A stretch of 64,000 nucleotides of DNA from Flavobacterium sp. MDT1-60 (GCF_014844035.1 NZ_CP062159.1:1798001-1862000), one strand, 5' to 3'; positions 34,112 through 43,747 are shown, numbered from the stretch's first letter. Notes: generated by a model from the sequence alone, not told the origin. A program made the numbers and translations.

Positions 34112-35647
34112 ATGAAAATATTAGACTGTACATTACGAGATGGAGGGTATTATACAAATTGGGATTTTGATAAAAATTTAGTTGATACTTATTTAACAGC
34201 AATGAATGATTTACCTGTAGAGTATTTAGAGGTAGGTTATAGAAGCCCAAAATTAAATGGGTATTATGGCGAGTATTTTTACTGCCCTGATTTTGTTTTA
34301 AAAAAGTTATCTCTTTTATCAAATAAGAAATTAGTAATCATATTAGATGAAAAAAATATAAAACTAGAGACCGTAGAAGAGCTATTAAAGCCATGTTTAG
34401 GTGTAATAACGATGGTTAGAATTGCCATTGATCCTGAACAATTGTTGAGGGCAATTGATTTGGCTAAAAAAGTTAAATCAATGGGATTCGAAGTTGGATT
34501 CAATGTTATGTACATGTCAAAATGGAAAAGTCTACCTGAATTTTTATCTAATTTAAAACATGTAGATGGAGTAGCAGATTATTTTTATATGGTAGATTCA
34601 TATGGAGGTGTTTATCCTGAGGATGTAAAAGAAATTTTTTCTCTGGTTCGTTCTCAAATGAAAACTAAGATTGGTTTTCATGGTCATAATAATTTAGAAC
34701 TTGCCCTTGTAAATACTTTGACTGCAATTGAATGTGGTGCAGATATGGTTGATGCAACTATTACAGGAATGGGAAGAGGTGCCGGAAATTTAAAAACAGA
34801 ACTTTTGTTGACAGCCTTAAATCAGAGAAATAATATAGAAGTTGATTTCAATGCTTTGTCTGCAGTTACAGATGCTTTTTTTCAATTACAAAAAGAATAT
34901 GAATGGGGTACAAATTTACCTTATATGGTATCAGGAGCAAATTCACTTCCTCAAAAGGATGTTATGGAATGGGTTTCTAAAAGATATTATTCCATAAATA
35001 GTATTGTAAGAGCACTGCATCAGCAAAAAAATAAAGAAGTAAACAAGTTTCCTTTTTTTAACACTAATAAACATAAACAATACAAGTATGCATTGATAAT
35101 AGGAGGAGGGCCTACAGCTGTTCAGAAATCAGATGCAATAATTGAGTTTATTAATAAATTTGGTAATGATATTGTGGTTATACATGCAAGTTCAAAAAAC
35201 TCTATAGCATATAAAAATGTTAATTGTCAAAATTTTTATTGTTTAGTAGGTAATGAAGGAAATAGATTAACTTCGGTTTTTAAAAAGATTGAGGAATTTA
35301 AAGGTATTTGCGTTTTACCTCCATCACCCAGAAAAATGGGAACGTTTGTACCTGAAAAATTGATTAGTGAGACGACAGAATTATCTGAGGTAAATTTTAC
35401 AAATTTATTAAATGATTCGCATACTGCAATTGCTTTACAAATTGCAATTAACCTAAATGTGAAGGAGTGTTTTATAGTTGGATATGATGGTTACTCAAAT
35501 GCAAACGTTGGGAATAAGGAGCAAGAACTTTTCTTAGAGAATGAAGCTTTATTTGCTCATTCACAAGAAAACGGAATTGATTTAATATCATTAACACCAA
35601 CAAGATATAAAAACCTAACAATAGATTCAATCTATTCAAAAATTTAG
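34112..35647 (+). CDS. DRE-TIM aldolase (HMGL-like/DmpG-like) fused to a C-terminal nucleotide-sugar-type domain
   Basis: A 511-residue two-domain protein. Residues 1-300 are an HMG-CoA-lyase-like aldolase: LDCTLRDGG (4-12), HGHNN metal site (His190, His192) and GMGRGAGN (219-226), as in 4-hydroxy-2-oxovalerate aldolase. Such enzymes join or split pyruvate and an aldehyde. The C-terminal domain (from about 325) begins KYALIIGGGPTA and contains CFIVGYDGYSNANVG, resembling the DUF115/GT42-like pattern of the protein at 39784-40653. It opens the polysaccharide operon and is followed after 5 bp by a KdsB-like gene, so I infer synthesis of a 3-deoxy-ulosonic acid. Confidence 0.78.
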   Translation: MKILDCTLRDGGYYTNWDFDKNLVDTYLTAMNDLPVEYLEVGYRSPKLNGYYGEYFYCPDFVLKKLSLLSNKKLVIILDEKNIKLETVEELLKPCLGVITMVRIAIDPEQLLRAIDLAKKVKSMGFEVGFNVMYMSKWKSLPEFLSNLKHVDGVADYFYMVDSYGGVYPEDVKEIFSLVRSQMKTKIGFHGHNNLELALVNTLTAIECGADMVDATITGMGRGAGNLKTELLLTALNQRNNIEVDFNALSAVTDAFFQLQKEYEWGTNLPYMVSGANSLPQKDVMEWVSKRYYSINSIVRALHQQKNKEVNKFPFFNTNKHKQYKYALIIGGGPTAVQKSDAIIEFINKFGNDIVVIHASSKNSIAYKNVNCQNFYCLVGNEGNRLTSVFKKIEEFKGICVLPPSPRKMGTFVPEKLISETTELSEVNFTNLLNDSHTAIALQIAINLNVKECFIVGYDGYSNANVGNKEQELFLENEALFAHSQENGIDLISLTPTRYKNLTIDSIYSKI

Positions 35648-35652
35648 TTCTC

Positions 35653-36378
35653 ATGAAAACTGTACTTATCATACCAGCGAGATATAAATCGTCTAGATTT
35701 CCAGGTAAACCACTTATTGTTTTAAATGGTAAAACGATGATTCAAAGAGTTTGGGAACAATGTAGTAAAGCTTTTGATCCTAATTTAATTTTTATAGCTA
35801 CTGAAAATGAAAAAATCCTAGAACATTGTCTTGAAAATGGAATGCAATGTATTATGACATCTGATAATTGTTTAACTGGTACAGATCGTGTTGCTGAAGC
35901 TGCCAAGAAAATAAATGCAGATTATTATATTAATGTTCAAGGTGATGAGCCAGTAATAAATCCAAATGATATAACTAAAATTGTAGAATTATTATCTAAA
36001 TCAAATGGTGAAATTTTAAATGGCTTTTGCGAAATTGATAATGCAGATGATTATTTGAGCGTCTCAGTTCCAAAAGTAGTTATGAGGCAGGACAATAGAT
36101 TACTTTATATGTCAAGAGCACCAATACCGGGTAATAAAAATAATATTTTCCAGAAAGGCTTTCGACAAGTATGCATTTATGCATTTCCAAAAGAGGCATT
36201 GGATGTATTTAGTAAGACAACAGAAAAAACACCAATGGAATTGGAAGAAGATATTGAAATTTTACGTTTTTTAGAAATGGGTTATGAAGTGAAAATGGTA
36301 AAAATGTCTAAAGAATCTATTCCAATAGACAATCCTGAAGATGTTGATAAAGTTCTTAAAAGATTAAATAATGTTTAA
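35653..36378 (+). CDS. KdsB-like CMP-ulosonate cytidylyltransferase
   Basis: A 241-residue protein matching 3-deoxy-manno-octulosonate cytidylyltransferase: IPARYKSSRFPGKPL (residues 6-20), TGTDRVAEAAKK, the metal-binding NVQGDEPVIN, MSRAPIPGN and the end SIPIDNPEDVDKVLKR. KdsB activates Kdo as CMP-Kdo for lipid A core. The position inside this operon, next to an aldolase and a HAD phosphatase, suggests a paralogue for a different ulosonic acid or for a variable surface glycan. The housekeeping kdsB would be elsewhere. It overlaps the HAD gene by 8 bp. Confidence 0.85.
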   Translation: MKTVLIIPARYKSSRFPGKPLIVLNGKTMIQRVWEQCSKAFDPNLIFIATENEKILEHCLENGMQCIMTSDNCLTGTDRVAEAAKKINADYYINVQGDEPVINPNDITKIVELLSKSNGEILNGFCEIDNADDYLSVSVPKVVMRQDNRLLYMSRAPIPGNKNNIFQKGFRQVCIYAFPKEALDVFSKTTEKTPMELEEDIEILRFLEMGYEVKMVKMSKESIPIDNPEDVDKVLKRLNNV

Positions 36379-36994
36379 TAATTATAAAATTATTCTTTGG
36401 GATTTTGATGGAGTAATAATGGATTCCATGCCTGTACGCGATAAAGGTTTTGAAATTGTTTTGAAAAATTATCCGAAGGATCAAGTATCACTTTTAATGG
36501 AATATCATAGAAGTAATGGCGGACTCTCCAGATATAATAAATTTAGATATTTTTTTGAAGAGATAAGGAAAGAATCAGTTAACGATTCGGACATCAAATT
36601 ATTGGCGGAAGAATTTTCAGTCGTAATGCTTGAAAATCTTTTAGATTCCAGTTTATTGATTCAAGATTCATTAAACTTTATTAAAGAGAATTATTTAAAA
36701 TATAATATGCATATTGTGTCCGGTTCAGATGGAGTTGAATTGAGATATATTTGTGAAACCTTAGGTTTATCTAAATACTTTATTTCTATTAACGGTTCTC
36801 CAACTCCTAAGAATCAACTAGTAATGAATTTGTTAATTGAGAATAAATATAAAAATGAGCAAACATGCTTAATAGGCGATTCATTTAATGATTTAGAAGC
36901 AGCCACAGTTAATGATATTGTTTTTTATGGATATAATAATGAGTTGTTGCTAGCTAAGTCTAAAAGATACATTCAGACTTTTTCAAATATTTAA
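36371..36994 (+). CDS. HAD-superfamily phosphatase
   Basis: A 207-residue HAD hydrolase with a C1-type cap. Motif I is DFDGVIMDS (Asp11 and Asp13), motif II is VSGSD, and motifs III/IV end with GDSFNDLEAA. It resembles phosphoglycolate-phosphatase-type enzymes rather than the short KdsC family. By position it may remove phosphate from a sugar acid between aldolase and cytidylyltransferase steps, the role KdsC or NeuC-pathway phosphatases play. That assignment is inferred from the 8-bp overlap with the cytidylyltransferase gene. Confidence 0.82.
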   Translation: MFNNYKIILWDFDGVIMDSMPVRDKGFEIVLKNYPKDQVSLLMEYHRSNGGLSRYNKFRYFFEEIRKESVNDSDIKLLAEEFSVVMLENLLDSSLLIQDSLNFIKENYLKYNMHIVSGSDGVELRYICETLGLSKYFISINGSPTPKNQLVMNLLIENKYKNEQTCLIGDSFNDLEAATVNDIVFYGYNNELLLAKSKRYIQTFSNI

Positions 36995-37036
36995 TCGCCT
37001 TATAACTAATTGATAATTAACTAAAAATAATTACAC

Positions 37037-38292
37037 ATGAAAAAGAAATACTTTCCAATTTTATCTATTCTATTTGTTTTTGTTTTTACATTTTGTAGTT
37101 CTGATAAAGATGCTTTTACAGAGAAGACACCAATTGATCTTGACTTGACTAGTAAACCAACCAATTATTTTGGACAGGATTTTACATTGCTGCCCCAAGA
37201 TAATGTCTCGAATTCCGACCTAAATATTGAAGGAGGGATTCTTCAAGATCAAAACTCTAATCCAAAGTATAATCAAACCAAAAGAACCTGGCAGGGTATA
37301 CCATCTATTGGTAAGGATCGATGGGGAACTTTATATGCTACATGGATAAGTGGAGGAAAATGGGAAGGCAATGATAATTATATAACAGTTTCTTTAAGTA
37401 AGGACAAAGGTAAAACTTGGAAACATGATAAATTAGTTATTTATGTTAATCCGGAAGATTCAACAAGAGTGATGGACCCTAGTTTGTTTAATGATAAATT
37501 TGGTAATTTATATATAGCTTGGGCAAAGCACATAGAAAGAAAAAAGGTTGTAAATAAACAATGGGCTGATGCTTGGTATTCTAAGTTAAAATTGTCAGAA
37601 ACAGGCACTATAGAATATAGTTCCCCAAGAAAAATGGCTTCTGGTATCATGATAAACAAACCTTTTACTTCTACAATTACTGATCAGATGATTTTCCCTA
37701 TAGCTGTTTGGTATGCAGGTAATCCTATTTTGCAGCAGCCTTTTATGTATAAAGGCGATTATGGTACAGATAATTTGGTCAATTTTAATAAAGTTGGGGG
37801 AATTACAATGAATGTGACAAAACAACATATGATATATGAACATATGTTTGTAGAATTAAAAGACTCAACCTATTTAGGAATGACGAGAGCAATTGATGGT
37901 ATATATTATTCAAAAGCAAAGATGGAAAAACTTGGGATGTAGGAAAAAAATTCACTGATCTTGGTGAAACCAATTCTTCACGATTCCATTTGGCAAAATT
38001 AAAATCTGGTCGCTTGATTCTTATTTTTAATAATGCTTCCACTAGAACTAATATGACAATTTTCCTTTCAAATGATGATGGGGCCACTTGGCCATATAAA
38101 ATGGTTATTGATACAGATAATGATGTTTCTTACCCAGATATGATCGAAAGTGATCCAGGGATATTAAATATCGTATACGATTATGCAAGAGCAACTGCAG
38201 GAACCATTAACTTTGTAACAATAAAAGAAAGTGATATTATTGTGAATAGTAAAACTGAAGTTTTTAGAACAAAAATAAGTTCACTTCAATAA
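37037..38292 (+). pseudogene. sialidase-like (BNR/Asp-box) lipoprotein gene broken by a one-base deletion
   Basis: Frame one (37037-37942) encodes a lipoprotein (Cys20 after FTF) with an Asp-box SKDKGKTW and the BNR-type phrase TWQGIPSIGKDRWGTLYATW. It stops after YYSKAKMEKLGM. The other frame continues YYSKSKDGKTWDVGKKF from the same spot to 38292, with further Asp-boxes SKDGKTW and SNDDGATW. Restoring one A in the run at 37912-37915 joins them into one protein of about 418 residues. The Arg of the usual sialidase RIP motif is not evident (QGIP). A true mutation, sequencing error or phase-variable A-run are all possible. Confidence 0.8.
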
Positions 38293-38343
38293 TATTTCAT
38301 TACATACCTTTAATTTTGAAGAAAAAGAAGCAGCATTAAAAAC

Positions 38344-39777
38344 ATGAGTAAATATAAACAGTTAGGTAAGAATACAGCTCTGGTTTTTATTGGTAATATT
38401 GGAAGTAAGATGATTGCTTTTTTAATGCTACCCTTTTATACAAAATGGTTAAGTGTTGAAGATTACGGTACCTCGGATAATGCTTTAATTTACGTTAGTC
38501 TTTTAATTGGAATTGTAACACTTAGTATTTCAGAATCAATTTTTATTTTTCCTAAAGACCAGGACTTTAAAGTACAAAAAAGATTTTTTACTTCAGGATT
38601 AGTTTATTCGGGATTATTGCTTATCATAACAGGATTTGTATTATATGGGGTAAGAGGGCTTTTACTTAAAGGAAATCTTCTTAAAAGCATCACGGATAAT
38701 ATGGGTTATATTTATTTACTGGTAGTATCCTTATTTTTTCAGACCTTTTTACAGCAGTTTTCTCGCAGTATAAACAGTATCAAAGTCTATGCAATTTCAG
38801 GAGTTGTATTGACACTACTAACGACAATTCTATCTCTTATACTTATTCCTGAATATAAGCTTGATGGGTTTTTTATAGCACAAATACTTTCTTTTTTGAT
38901 TTCAGCGGCTTATACTTTAGTTCACTCAAAATCTTATCAGTATTTTTCTCTGAAAGAATTAAACTTTGAAAAATATGGAGAAATGGCAAAATATTCCATT
39001 CCATTGATTCCAAATGCAATTATGTGGTGGTTAGTAGGTTCTTTAAATAGGCCTCTAATGGAAGAATATTTAGGGATGCATGCAATTGGTCTATTTGCAG
39101 TTTCTAATAAATTCCCTTCTCTGATAAATGTTCTTTTTTCGGTTTTCATGGTTTCCTGGCAAATTTCAGTAATTGAAGAGTATAAAAAAGAAAATTATAA
39201 AGAATTTTATAATCACATTTTTAAGTTGGTTTTTGCCTTTTTACTTTTGTGTGTTATGATGATAAGTGTATTAAGTAAGACATTGACTGGTTTAGTTGCC
39301 GATGCCAAATTTATCGAATCGTGGAAATACATACCTATACTTTCATTATCTGTGTTATTTTCATCAATTTCAGGCTTTGTTGGGTGTAATTTCTCTGCCA
39401 CAAGGGAAAGTAGATATTATTTTTATTCTAGTGTTTGGGGAGCAGTAATAGCTGTTGTATTTAATTTAATATTAATTCCAATTTGGGGTTTATATGGAGC
39501 AGTTACTGCAATTGTATTTTCTCATTTAATTATGGCGCTTTCAAGAATTATATATTCATGGAAAATTGTAAAAATTGAAAAGATTCATCTTTATTTATTG
39601 ATGCTGGTAATTTGTCTTGCAGTCGTTTTGGTTTCAAGCTTTATTCAAAATAATTTTATAATAATTATTACGATGTTTACCGGTTTTATTTTACTTGGTT
39701 TATTGATGAAAAAGGATGTAGTTCTAGGATTACAGATGATTAAATTAAAATTAAAAAATAATAATGAGTTTAAATAG
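38344..39777 (+). CDS. Wzx-type polysaccharide flippase
   Basis: A 477-residue protein with about 12-14 membrane helices, N-terminal GKNTALVFIGNIGSKMIAFLMLPFYTKWLSVEDYG typical of the Polysacc_synt (MOP) flippases. It would turn the undecaprenyl-linked repeat unit from the cytoplasmic to the periplasmic side. It follows the sialidase pseudogene by 51 bp and precedes the DUF115-like gene by 6 bp. The specificity for the repeat unit is not readable. Confidence 0.88.
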   Translation: MSKYKQLGKNTALVFIGNIGSKMIAFLMLPFYTKWLSVEDYGTSDNALIYVSLLIGIVTLSISESIFIFPKDQDFKVQKRFFTSGLVYSGLLLIITGFVLYGVRGLLLKGNLLKSITDNMGYIYLLVVSLFFQTFLQQFSRSINSIKVYAISGVVLTLLTTILSLILIPEYKLDGFFIAQILSFLISAAYTLVHSKSYQYFSLKELNFEKYGEMAKYSIPLIPNAIMWWLVGSLNRPLMEEYLGMHAIGLFAVSNKFPSLINVLFSVFMVSWQISVIEEYKKENYKEFYNHIFKLVFAFLLLCVMMISVLSKTLTGLVADAKFIESWKYIPILSLSVLFSSISGFVGCNFSATRESRYYFYSSVWGAVIAVVFNLILIPIWGLYGAVTAIVFSHLIMALSRIIYSWKIVKIEKIHLYLLMLVICLAVVLVSSFIQNNFIIIITMFTGFILLGLLMKKDVVLGLQMIKLKLKNNNEFK

Positions 39778-39783
39778 AATAAT

Positions 39784-40653
39784 ATGTCAATAAAAAAACA
39801 ACTAAAACCAATTTTCTTTTTTATTGTTAACATTTTTATAGACAATAAATCGATATTAGATGTTAGAAAAAATCGCAATTACTTAGATCATATTTGGTAT
39901 ACAATTCGGTTTAGGCTTGCAGGATTAGGTTTTGTTTTTACTGAAAATGAAAAAAAAATACAATCTTTTAAAGACAAACACAAAGGTGAAAGGTGCTTTA
40001 TTATAGGCAATGGCCCTTCTTTAAATAAACTTGATTTGATATTGGTTAAAAATGAAATAACATTTGGTGTTAATGGGATTTATTTAAATAAAGAAAAAAT
40101 GGGATTTCTCCCTACTTATTATGTTATAGAAGATTATTTAATTGCAGAAGATCGCCGTTCTGAAATAAATGCTTTGAAAGTTGAGGCAAAATTTGTTCCA
40201 ACTTATTTGGATTATTGTCTTACGAAAGATGACAACACAGTAAATTTTAATGGATATTTAAATTACTCAGATAAAATTTTTAACCCTAATTTTTCGAACA
40301 ATTGTTTAAGAAGAATAGGAGTAGGTGGTAGTGTAACCTTTATGTGTTTGCAATTGGCTTATTATATGGGTTTTGAAGAAGTTTATATGATCGGTTTTGA
40401 TCATAATTATGCTAAAGTGGATAAGCATGAAGCTGGAATCATAGTCACTAAAGAGAATGATGAAAATCACTTTGTGCCAAACTATTACACAAAAGGGGAA
40501 AGATGGCATGATCCAAATGTAGAAAGAATGGAAAAAGGTTTTTCAGTAGCTAATGAGTTTTTTCTAAAAAATAACAGACAAGTATTTAATGCAACTTATG
40601 GAGGGCATTTGGAGGTTTTTAAGCGAAAAGACTTTAATGAAATTTTTAAATAA
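39784..40653 (+). CDS. DUF115/GT42-like Rossmann protein, possible ulosonate or sialyl-type transferase
   Basis: A 289-residue protein with an N-terminal basic, partly hydrophobic segment. The core begins CFIIGNGPSLNKLDLI (residues 71-86) and has GVGGSVTFMCLQLAYYMG (179-196) and EVYMIGFDHNY (199-209). This pattern is seen in DUF115 (MptE-like) proteins and, from memory, in GT42 sialyltransferases such as Campylobacter CstII (GNGPSL, then GxY-GID). It is therefore a candidate for transferring the CMP-activated acid made by the operon's first genes. The C-terminal domain of the fused aldolase has a related pattern. Function is inferred. Confidence 0.68.
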   Translation: MSIKKQLKPIFFFIVNIFIDNKSILDVRKNRNYLDHIWYTIRFRLAGLGFVFTENEKKIQSFKDKHKGERCFIIGNGPSLNKLDLILVKNEITFGVNGIYLNKEKMGFLPTYYVIEDYLIAEDRRSEINALKVEAKFVPTYLDYCLTKDDNTVNFNGYLNYSDKIFNPNFSNNCLRRIGVGGSVTFMCLQLAYYMGFEEVYMIGFDHNYAKVDKHEAGIIVTKENDENHFVPNYYTKGERWHDPNVERMEKGFSVANEFFLKNNRQVFNATYGGHLEVFKRKDFNEIFK

Positions 40654-40658
40654 ATAAG

Positions 40659-41810
40659 GTGGACGATATTAATACTTATATATTTTACACATTTTTTTTA
40701 CTATTGTGTTTATTCTTATCACAAAAAATAGTTCTAAAAAAGAATTTTGTAAACAAATCTTTAGAAATTGATTTTGCGAGACCAAGTTTATATGTTTTAA
40801 TGCTCATATATTCGCTGATTATTGGATTAAGATATAATGTTGGAAGAGATTATTATGGTTATACAGAATGGTTTAAAGAACTTAGACATACTGGTCGTTT
40901 CCCTGTTGATAATGATTTTGGTTTTATCTGGCTTAACGAATTTCTGGTACATTTTGATTTTGAAAGTTATGCATTGTTTATTGTTTTAGCATTTTTACAA
41001 ATTCTATTTCTTCTCTTGTTTCTTAAAAGAATTCCTTTTCTTCGAGCATGGTATTTTTATTTCTTTTTTACTAGTTTGCTTTTTTTTATTAGTATGAACG
41101 CTATGAGACAAACTCTTGCATTTTTAATATTTGCATATTGTCTTCAGCTTTTCTATGACAAAAAGTATTATCACACTCTTTTTATAGCAATTTTAGCATT
41201 TTCTATTCATAAAACTGTTATAGTTCCTTTTATTTTGCTTCCTTTTTTGAGGGTCGAATGGTTTAAGAGTGTTAAAAGTCAGCTTGTTTTACTTTTTTTA
41301 TCTGTTTTTGTTCTGCCTGCTTTTTTTACAATTCTTCTCGATTTTGCAACTCCATTTATAAATCTTCTCGGCTATAATTATTATATAGAAAATTTAGACT
41401 ATATGAAAGAAATTACGGATGAAAACAAGAGAGGTGAAGGTTTGGCTATTTTTTTATTCTTTTTTGTTGACCTGTTTATTATCTTATTTTATGAGAAATT
41501 AAAAACAGCTTTTCAAGAACTTTACTTTGTAAAGTTCTACAATCTATATTTTATTGGATTAATGTTATCTAGAATTTTTGCAGAAAATTTTATTTTATCT
41601 CGAATTGCTGATTATTTTATTAGTTTCAGAATTATAATTTTATCATTTTTAATGTTTTACATTTTTAATAGTTCAAAAATCCAAAAAAATAAAATTATTA
41701 AAGCAATTGCTATATTAACATGTTTTGTAATGCTGTTATTTTATTATAAGGCTATTTATAATAATGCAGGTGATATAGCACCATTTCAATTTATTTTCAA
41801 TCATGATTAA
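40659..41810 (+). CDS. EpsG/Wzy-type polysaccharide polymerase
   Basis: A 383-residue membrane protein with about ten hydrophobic segments and the EpsG-like phrase NVGRDYYGYTEWFKEL after the second helix. Start is a GTG 5 bp after the preceding stop. Such proteins join lipid-linked repeats in the periplasm. The SIHKTVIVPFILLPFL segment with its His is typical of EpsG. It overlaps the next glycosyltransferase by 8 bp. Confidence 0.8.
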   Translation: MDDINTYIFYTFFLLLCLFLSQKIVLKKNFVNKSLEIDFARPSLYVLMLIYSLIIGLRYNVGRDYYGYTEWFKELRHTGRFPVDNDFGFIWLNEFLVHFDFESYALFIVLAFLQILFLLLFLKRIPFLRAWYFYFFFTSLLFFISMNAMRQTLAFLIFAYCLQLFYDKKYYHTLFIAILAFSIHKTVIVPFILLPFLRVEWFKSVKSQLVLLFLSVFVLPAFFTILLDFATPFINLLGYNYYIENLDYMKEITDENKRGEGLAIFLFFFVDLFIILFYEKLKTAFQELYFVKFYNLYFIGLMLSRIFAENFILSRIADYFISFRIIILSFLMFYIFNSSKIQKNKIIKAIAILTCFVMLLFYYKAIYNNAGDIAPFQFIFNHD

Positions 41811-42672
41811 ATATAGCATTATTATTTGTTCTTATAATAGATTTCAATTATTGGAAGAGACAGTTATTTCGATAATAAATGTTCTCAAAGATAAAGATTA
41901 CTTTGAGTTACTCATAATAGATAATAATTCTACAGACTGTACTCCAACTCTTAAGCAAAAATATGGTCATAATAAAAAAATTAAATATTTTCTAGAGTTA
42001 CAACAGGGATTGTCACATGCAAGAAATAGAGGACTAAAGGAGGCAAAAGGTGAAATTTTAGTATATTTAGATGACGATATTGAATTAGTTGAAGATTATT
42101 TTGAAGTTTGTGATCAAATATTTTCTGATGAATCTATTTTAATATCAGGTGGTAAAGTAATACCATATAAGGTAGATATACCAAAGTGGCTTCCTGAAAA
42201 GTATTATTTTTTGGTAAGTGTTTATGACTTAGGTGATCATCCTAAGTTTGTTAAATATCTTATGGGGGGTAATTTTGCGATAAGAAGTGAAATAGCCTTG
42301 GAAATTGGTCTTTATAATGTTGAGTTAGGGCGAAATGGGAAGATACTTGCAGGAGGAGAAGAAATTGATTACCAAAATAGAGCAACTGCGATGGGATATA
42401 AAATGTACTATCATCCAAATCAAAACATACTGCATAAAATAAATGAAAAATTGAACGAAAATTATGTTCTAAATTATTCGAAAGAACTTGGTAAATCAGA
42501 AAGAATTATAGATGAAGCAGGTTCTGGATGTAGGGTCTTATTAAAGATATTAAAGTGTTATTCTGCAGAGATGTTATTTAATTTGTTTATTAGATTAATA
42601 AGGGAGGAAAAGAAAAAAAACTATTTAAAGATTATTAAAAAATATTCTGAGGGATATCTAATTAAATTATAA
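41803..42672 (+). CDS. family 2 glycosyltransferase
   Basis: A 289-residue GT-A enzyme: IIICSYNRFQLLEETVISI, the IDNNSTD motif, GLSHARNRGLKEAKGEILVYLDDDIEL with the metal-binding DDD, and GGEEIDYQNRA as the acceptor-side motif. It adds one sugar from a nucleotide donor to the growing lipid-linked unit on the cytoplasmic side. Donor and linkage are unknown. It overlaps the polymerase gene by 8 bp. Confidence 0.87.
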   Translation: MIKYSIIICSYNRFQLLEETVISIINVLKDKDYFELLIIDNNSTDCTPTLKQKYGHNKKIKYFLELQQGLSHARNRGLKEAKGEILVYLDDDIELVEDYFEVCDQIFSDESILISGGKVIPYKVDIPKWLPEKYYFLVSVYDLGDHPKFVKYLMGGNFAIRSEIALEIGLYNVELGRNGKILAGGEEIDYQNRATAMGYKMYYHPNQNILHKINEKLNENYVLNYSKELGKSERIIDEAGSGCRVLLKILKCYSAEMLFNLFIRLIREEKKKNYLKIIKKYSEGYLIKL

Positions 42673-42682
42673 TACTCTAACA

Positions 42683-43747
42683 ATGAATAAATGTTTAAGT
42701 GATAAAATTAAAATTGTTTCTTTTTTTTCTATGATTTTGGTTGTATATCTTCATTCTTATAATTTACTAATAAATATAGGTGAAAATTCTAGGACTATTA
42801 ATAAGGGGTATAATTCCTTTATTCAAGAATTTGTTTCTAAGGGAGTAACAAATATTGCCGTTCCCTTTTTTTTTGTCATATCTGGATATTTATTTTTTTT
42901 AAATGTAGATGGATATTGGAATGAATTTTTATTAAAGTATAAAAAAAGAATTTCGACACTTTTGGTTCCATATTTATTATGGTCGATGTTTGGCATTTTG
43001 TTTTACTTTACTTTACAATCAGTTCCTATTTCAAAACCTTTTTTTACAAAACAACTTATTTCTAATTATTCTATCATAGAATTATTAAATGTGCTTTTTT
43101 TAAAACCTATTCCATATCAATTATGGTTTATAAGAGATTTAATTATTTTAATTCTTTTTTCTCCACTCATATATCGGTTGGTAAAATTATCAAACTATTT
43201 TATTCTTCTATTACTTTCAATTTTATGGTTAGCTCGTATTGATTATTTTCTTTTCTCTAATGAAGCTTTTTTCTTTTTTATAATTGGAGCTTTTATAAGT
43301 ATTAAATCAACAAAACTTGAAGAAAAAATTAATAAATCATTTTTTTTTTACTTTCTTATATGGCTATCGTTAGTTTTGTTCAAAACAATTCTAAATAATA
43401 CCGCTTTAAGATCTGACTATTTTCTATACTTTTTAAATAAAATAAGTATTCTTTTTGGAATTATAGCAGTTTGGTCGGGTTATGATGTTTATTTTAAGAA
43501 AAGAGAAATGTCAGAAGTTAAAATTGCCCCCATATTTCAATATTCTTTTTTTATATATGTAGCACATGAGCCTATGCTTACTATCTACAAGAAAGTTTTA
43601 TATGTAATCCTTGGTCAGAATGAAATGGTATCATTTGTAATTTATGTAGTAGCACCTATTTTAACTATAAGTAGTTCTTTAATTATAGGTTTTTTTTTAA
43701 AAAAACATCTGTCAAAGTTGTATTCTTTACTAACAGGAAATCGCTAA
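42683..43747 (+). CDS. acyltransferase-3 family membrane protein
   Basis: A 354-residue protein with about ten membrane helices. The first helix contains FFSMILVVYLHSYN with the family His, and IAVPFFFVISGYLFF matches the second helix of AT3 proteins. These O-acylate surface sugars (usually acetyl) at the inner membrane. A reading as a modification of the repeat unit fits its place among the glycosyltransferases. It is one of two likely acyltransferases here. Confidence 0.85.
   Translation: MNKCLSDKIKIVSFFSMILVVYLHSYNLLINIGENSRTINKGYNSFIQEFVSKGVTNIAVPFFFVISGYLFFLNVDGYWNEFLLKYKKRISTLLVPYLLWSMFGILFYFTLQSVPISKPFFTKQLISNYSIIELLNVLFLKPIPYQLWFIRDLIILILFSPLIYRLVKLSNYFILLLLSILWLARIDYFLFSNEAFFFFIIGAFISIKSTKLEEKINKSFFFYFLIWLSLVLFKTILNNTALRSDYFLYFLNKISILFGIIAVWSGYDVYFKKREMSEVKIAPIFQYSFFIYVAHEPMLTIYKKVLYVILGQNEMVSFVIYVVAPILTISSSLIIGFFLKKHLSKLYSLLTGNR

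Noticed and set aside
37990..38292. Separate small gene after the sialidase-like frame
   Set aside because: Its reading frame continues the same Asp-box protein; a single missing base explains the split.
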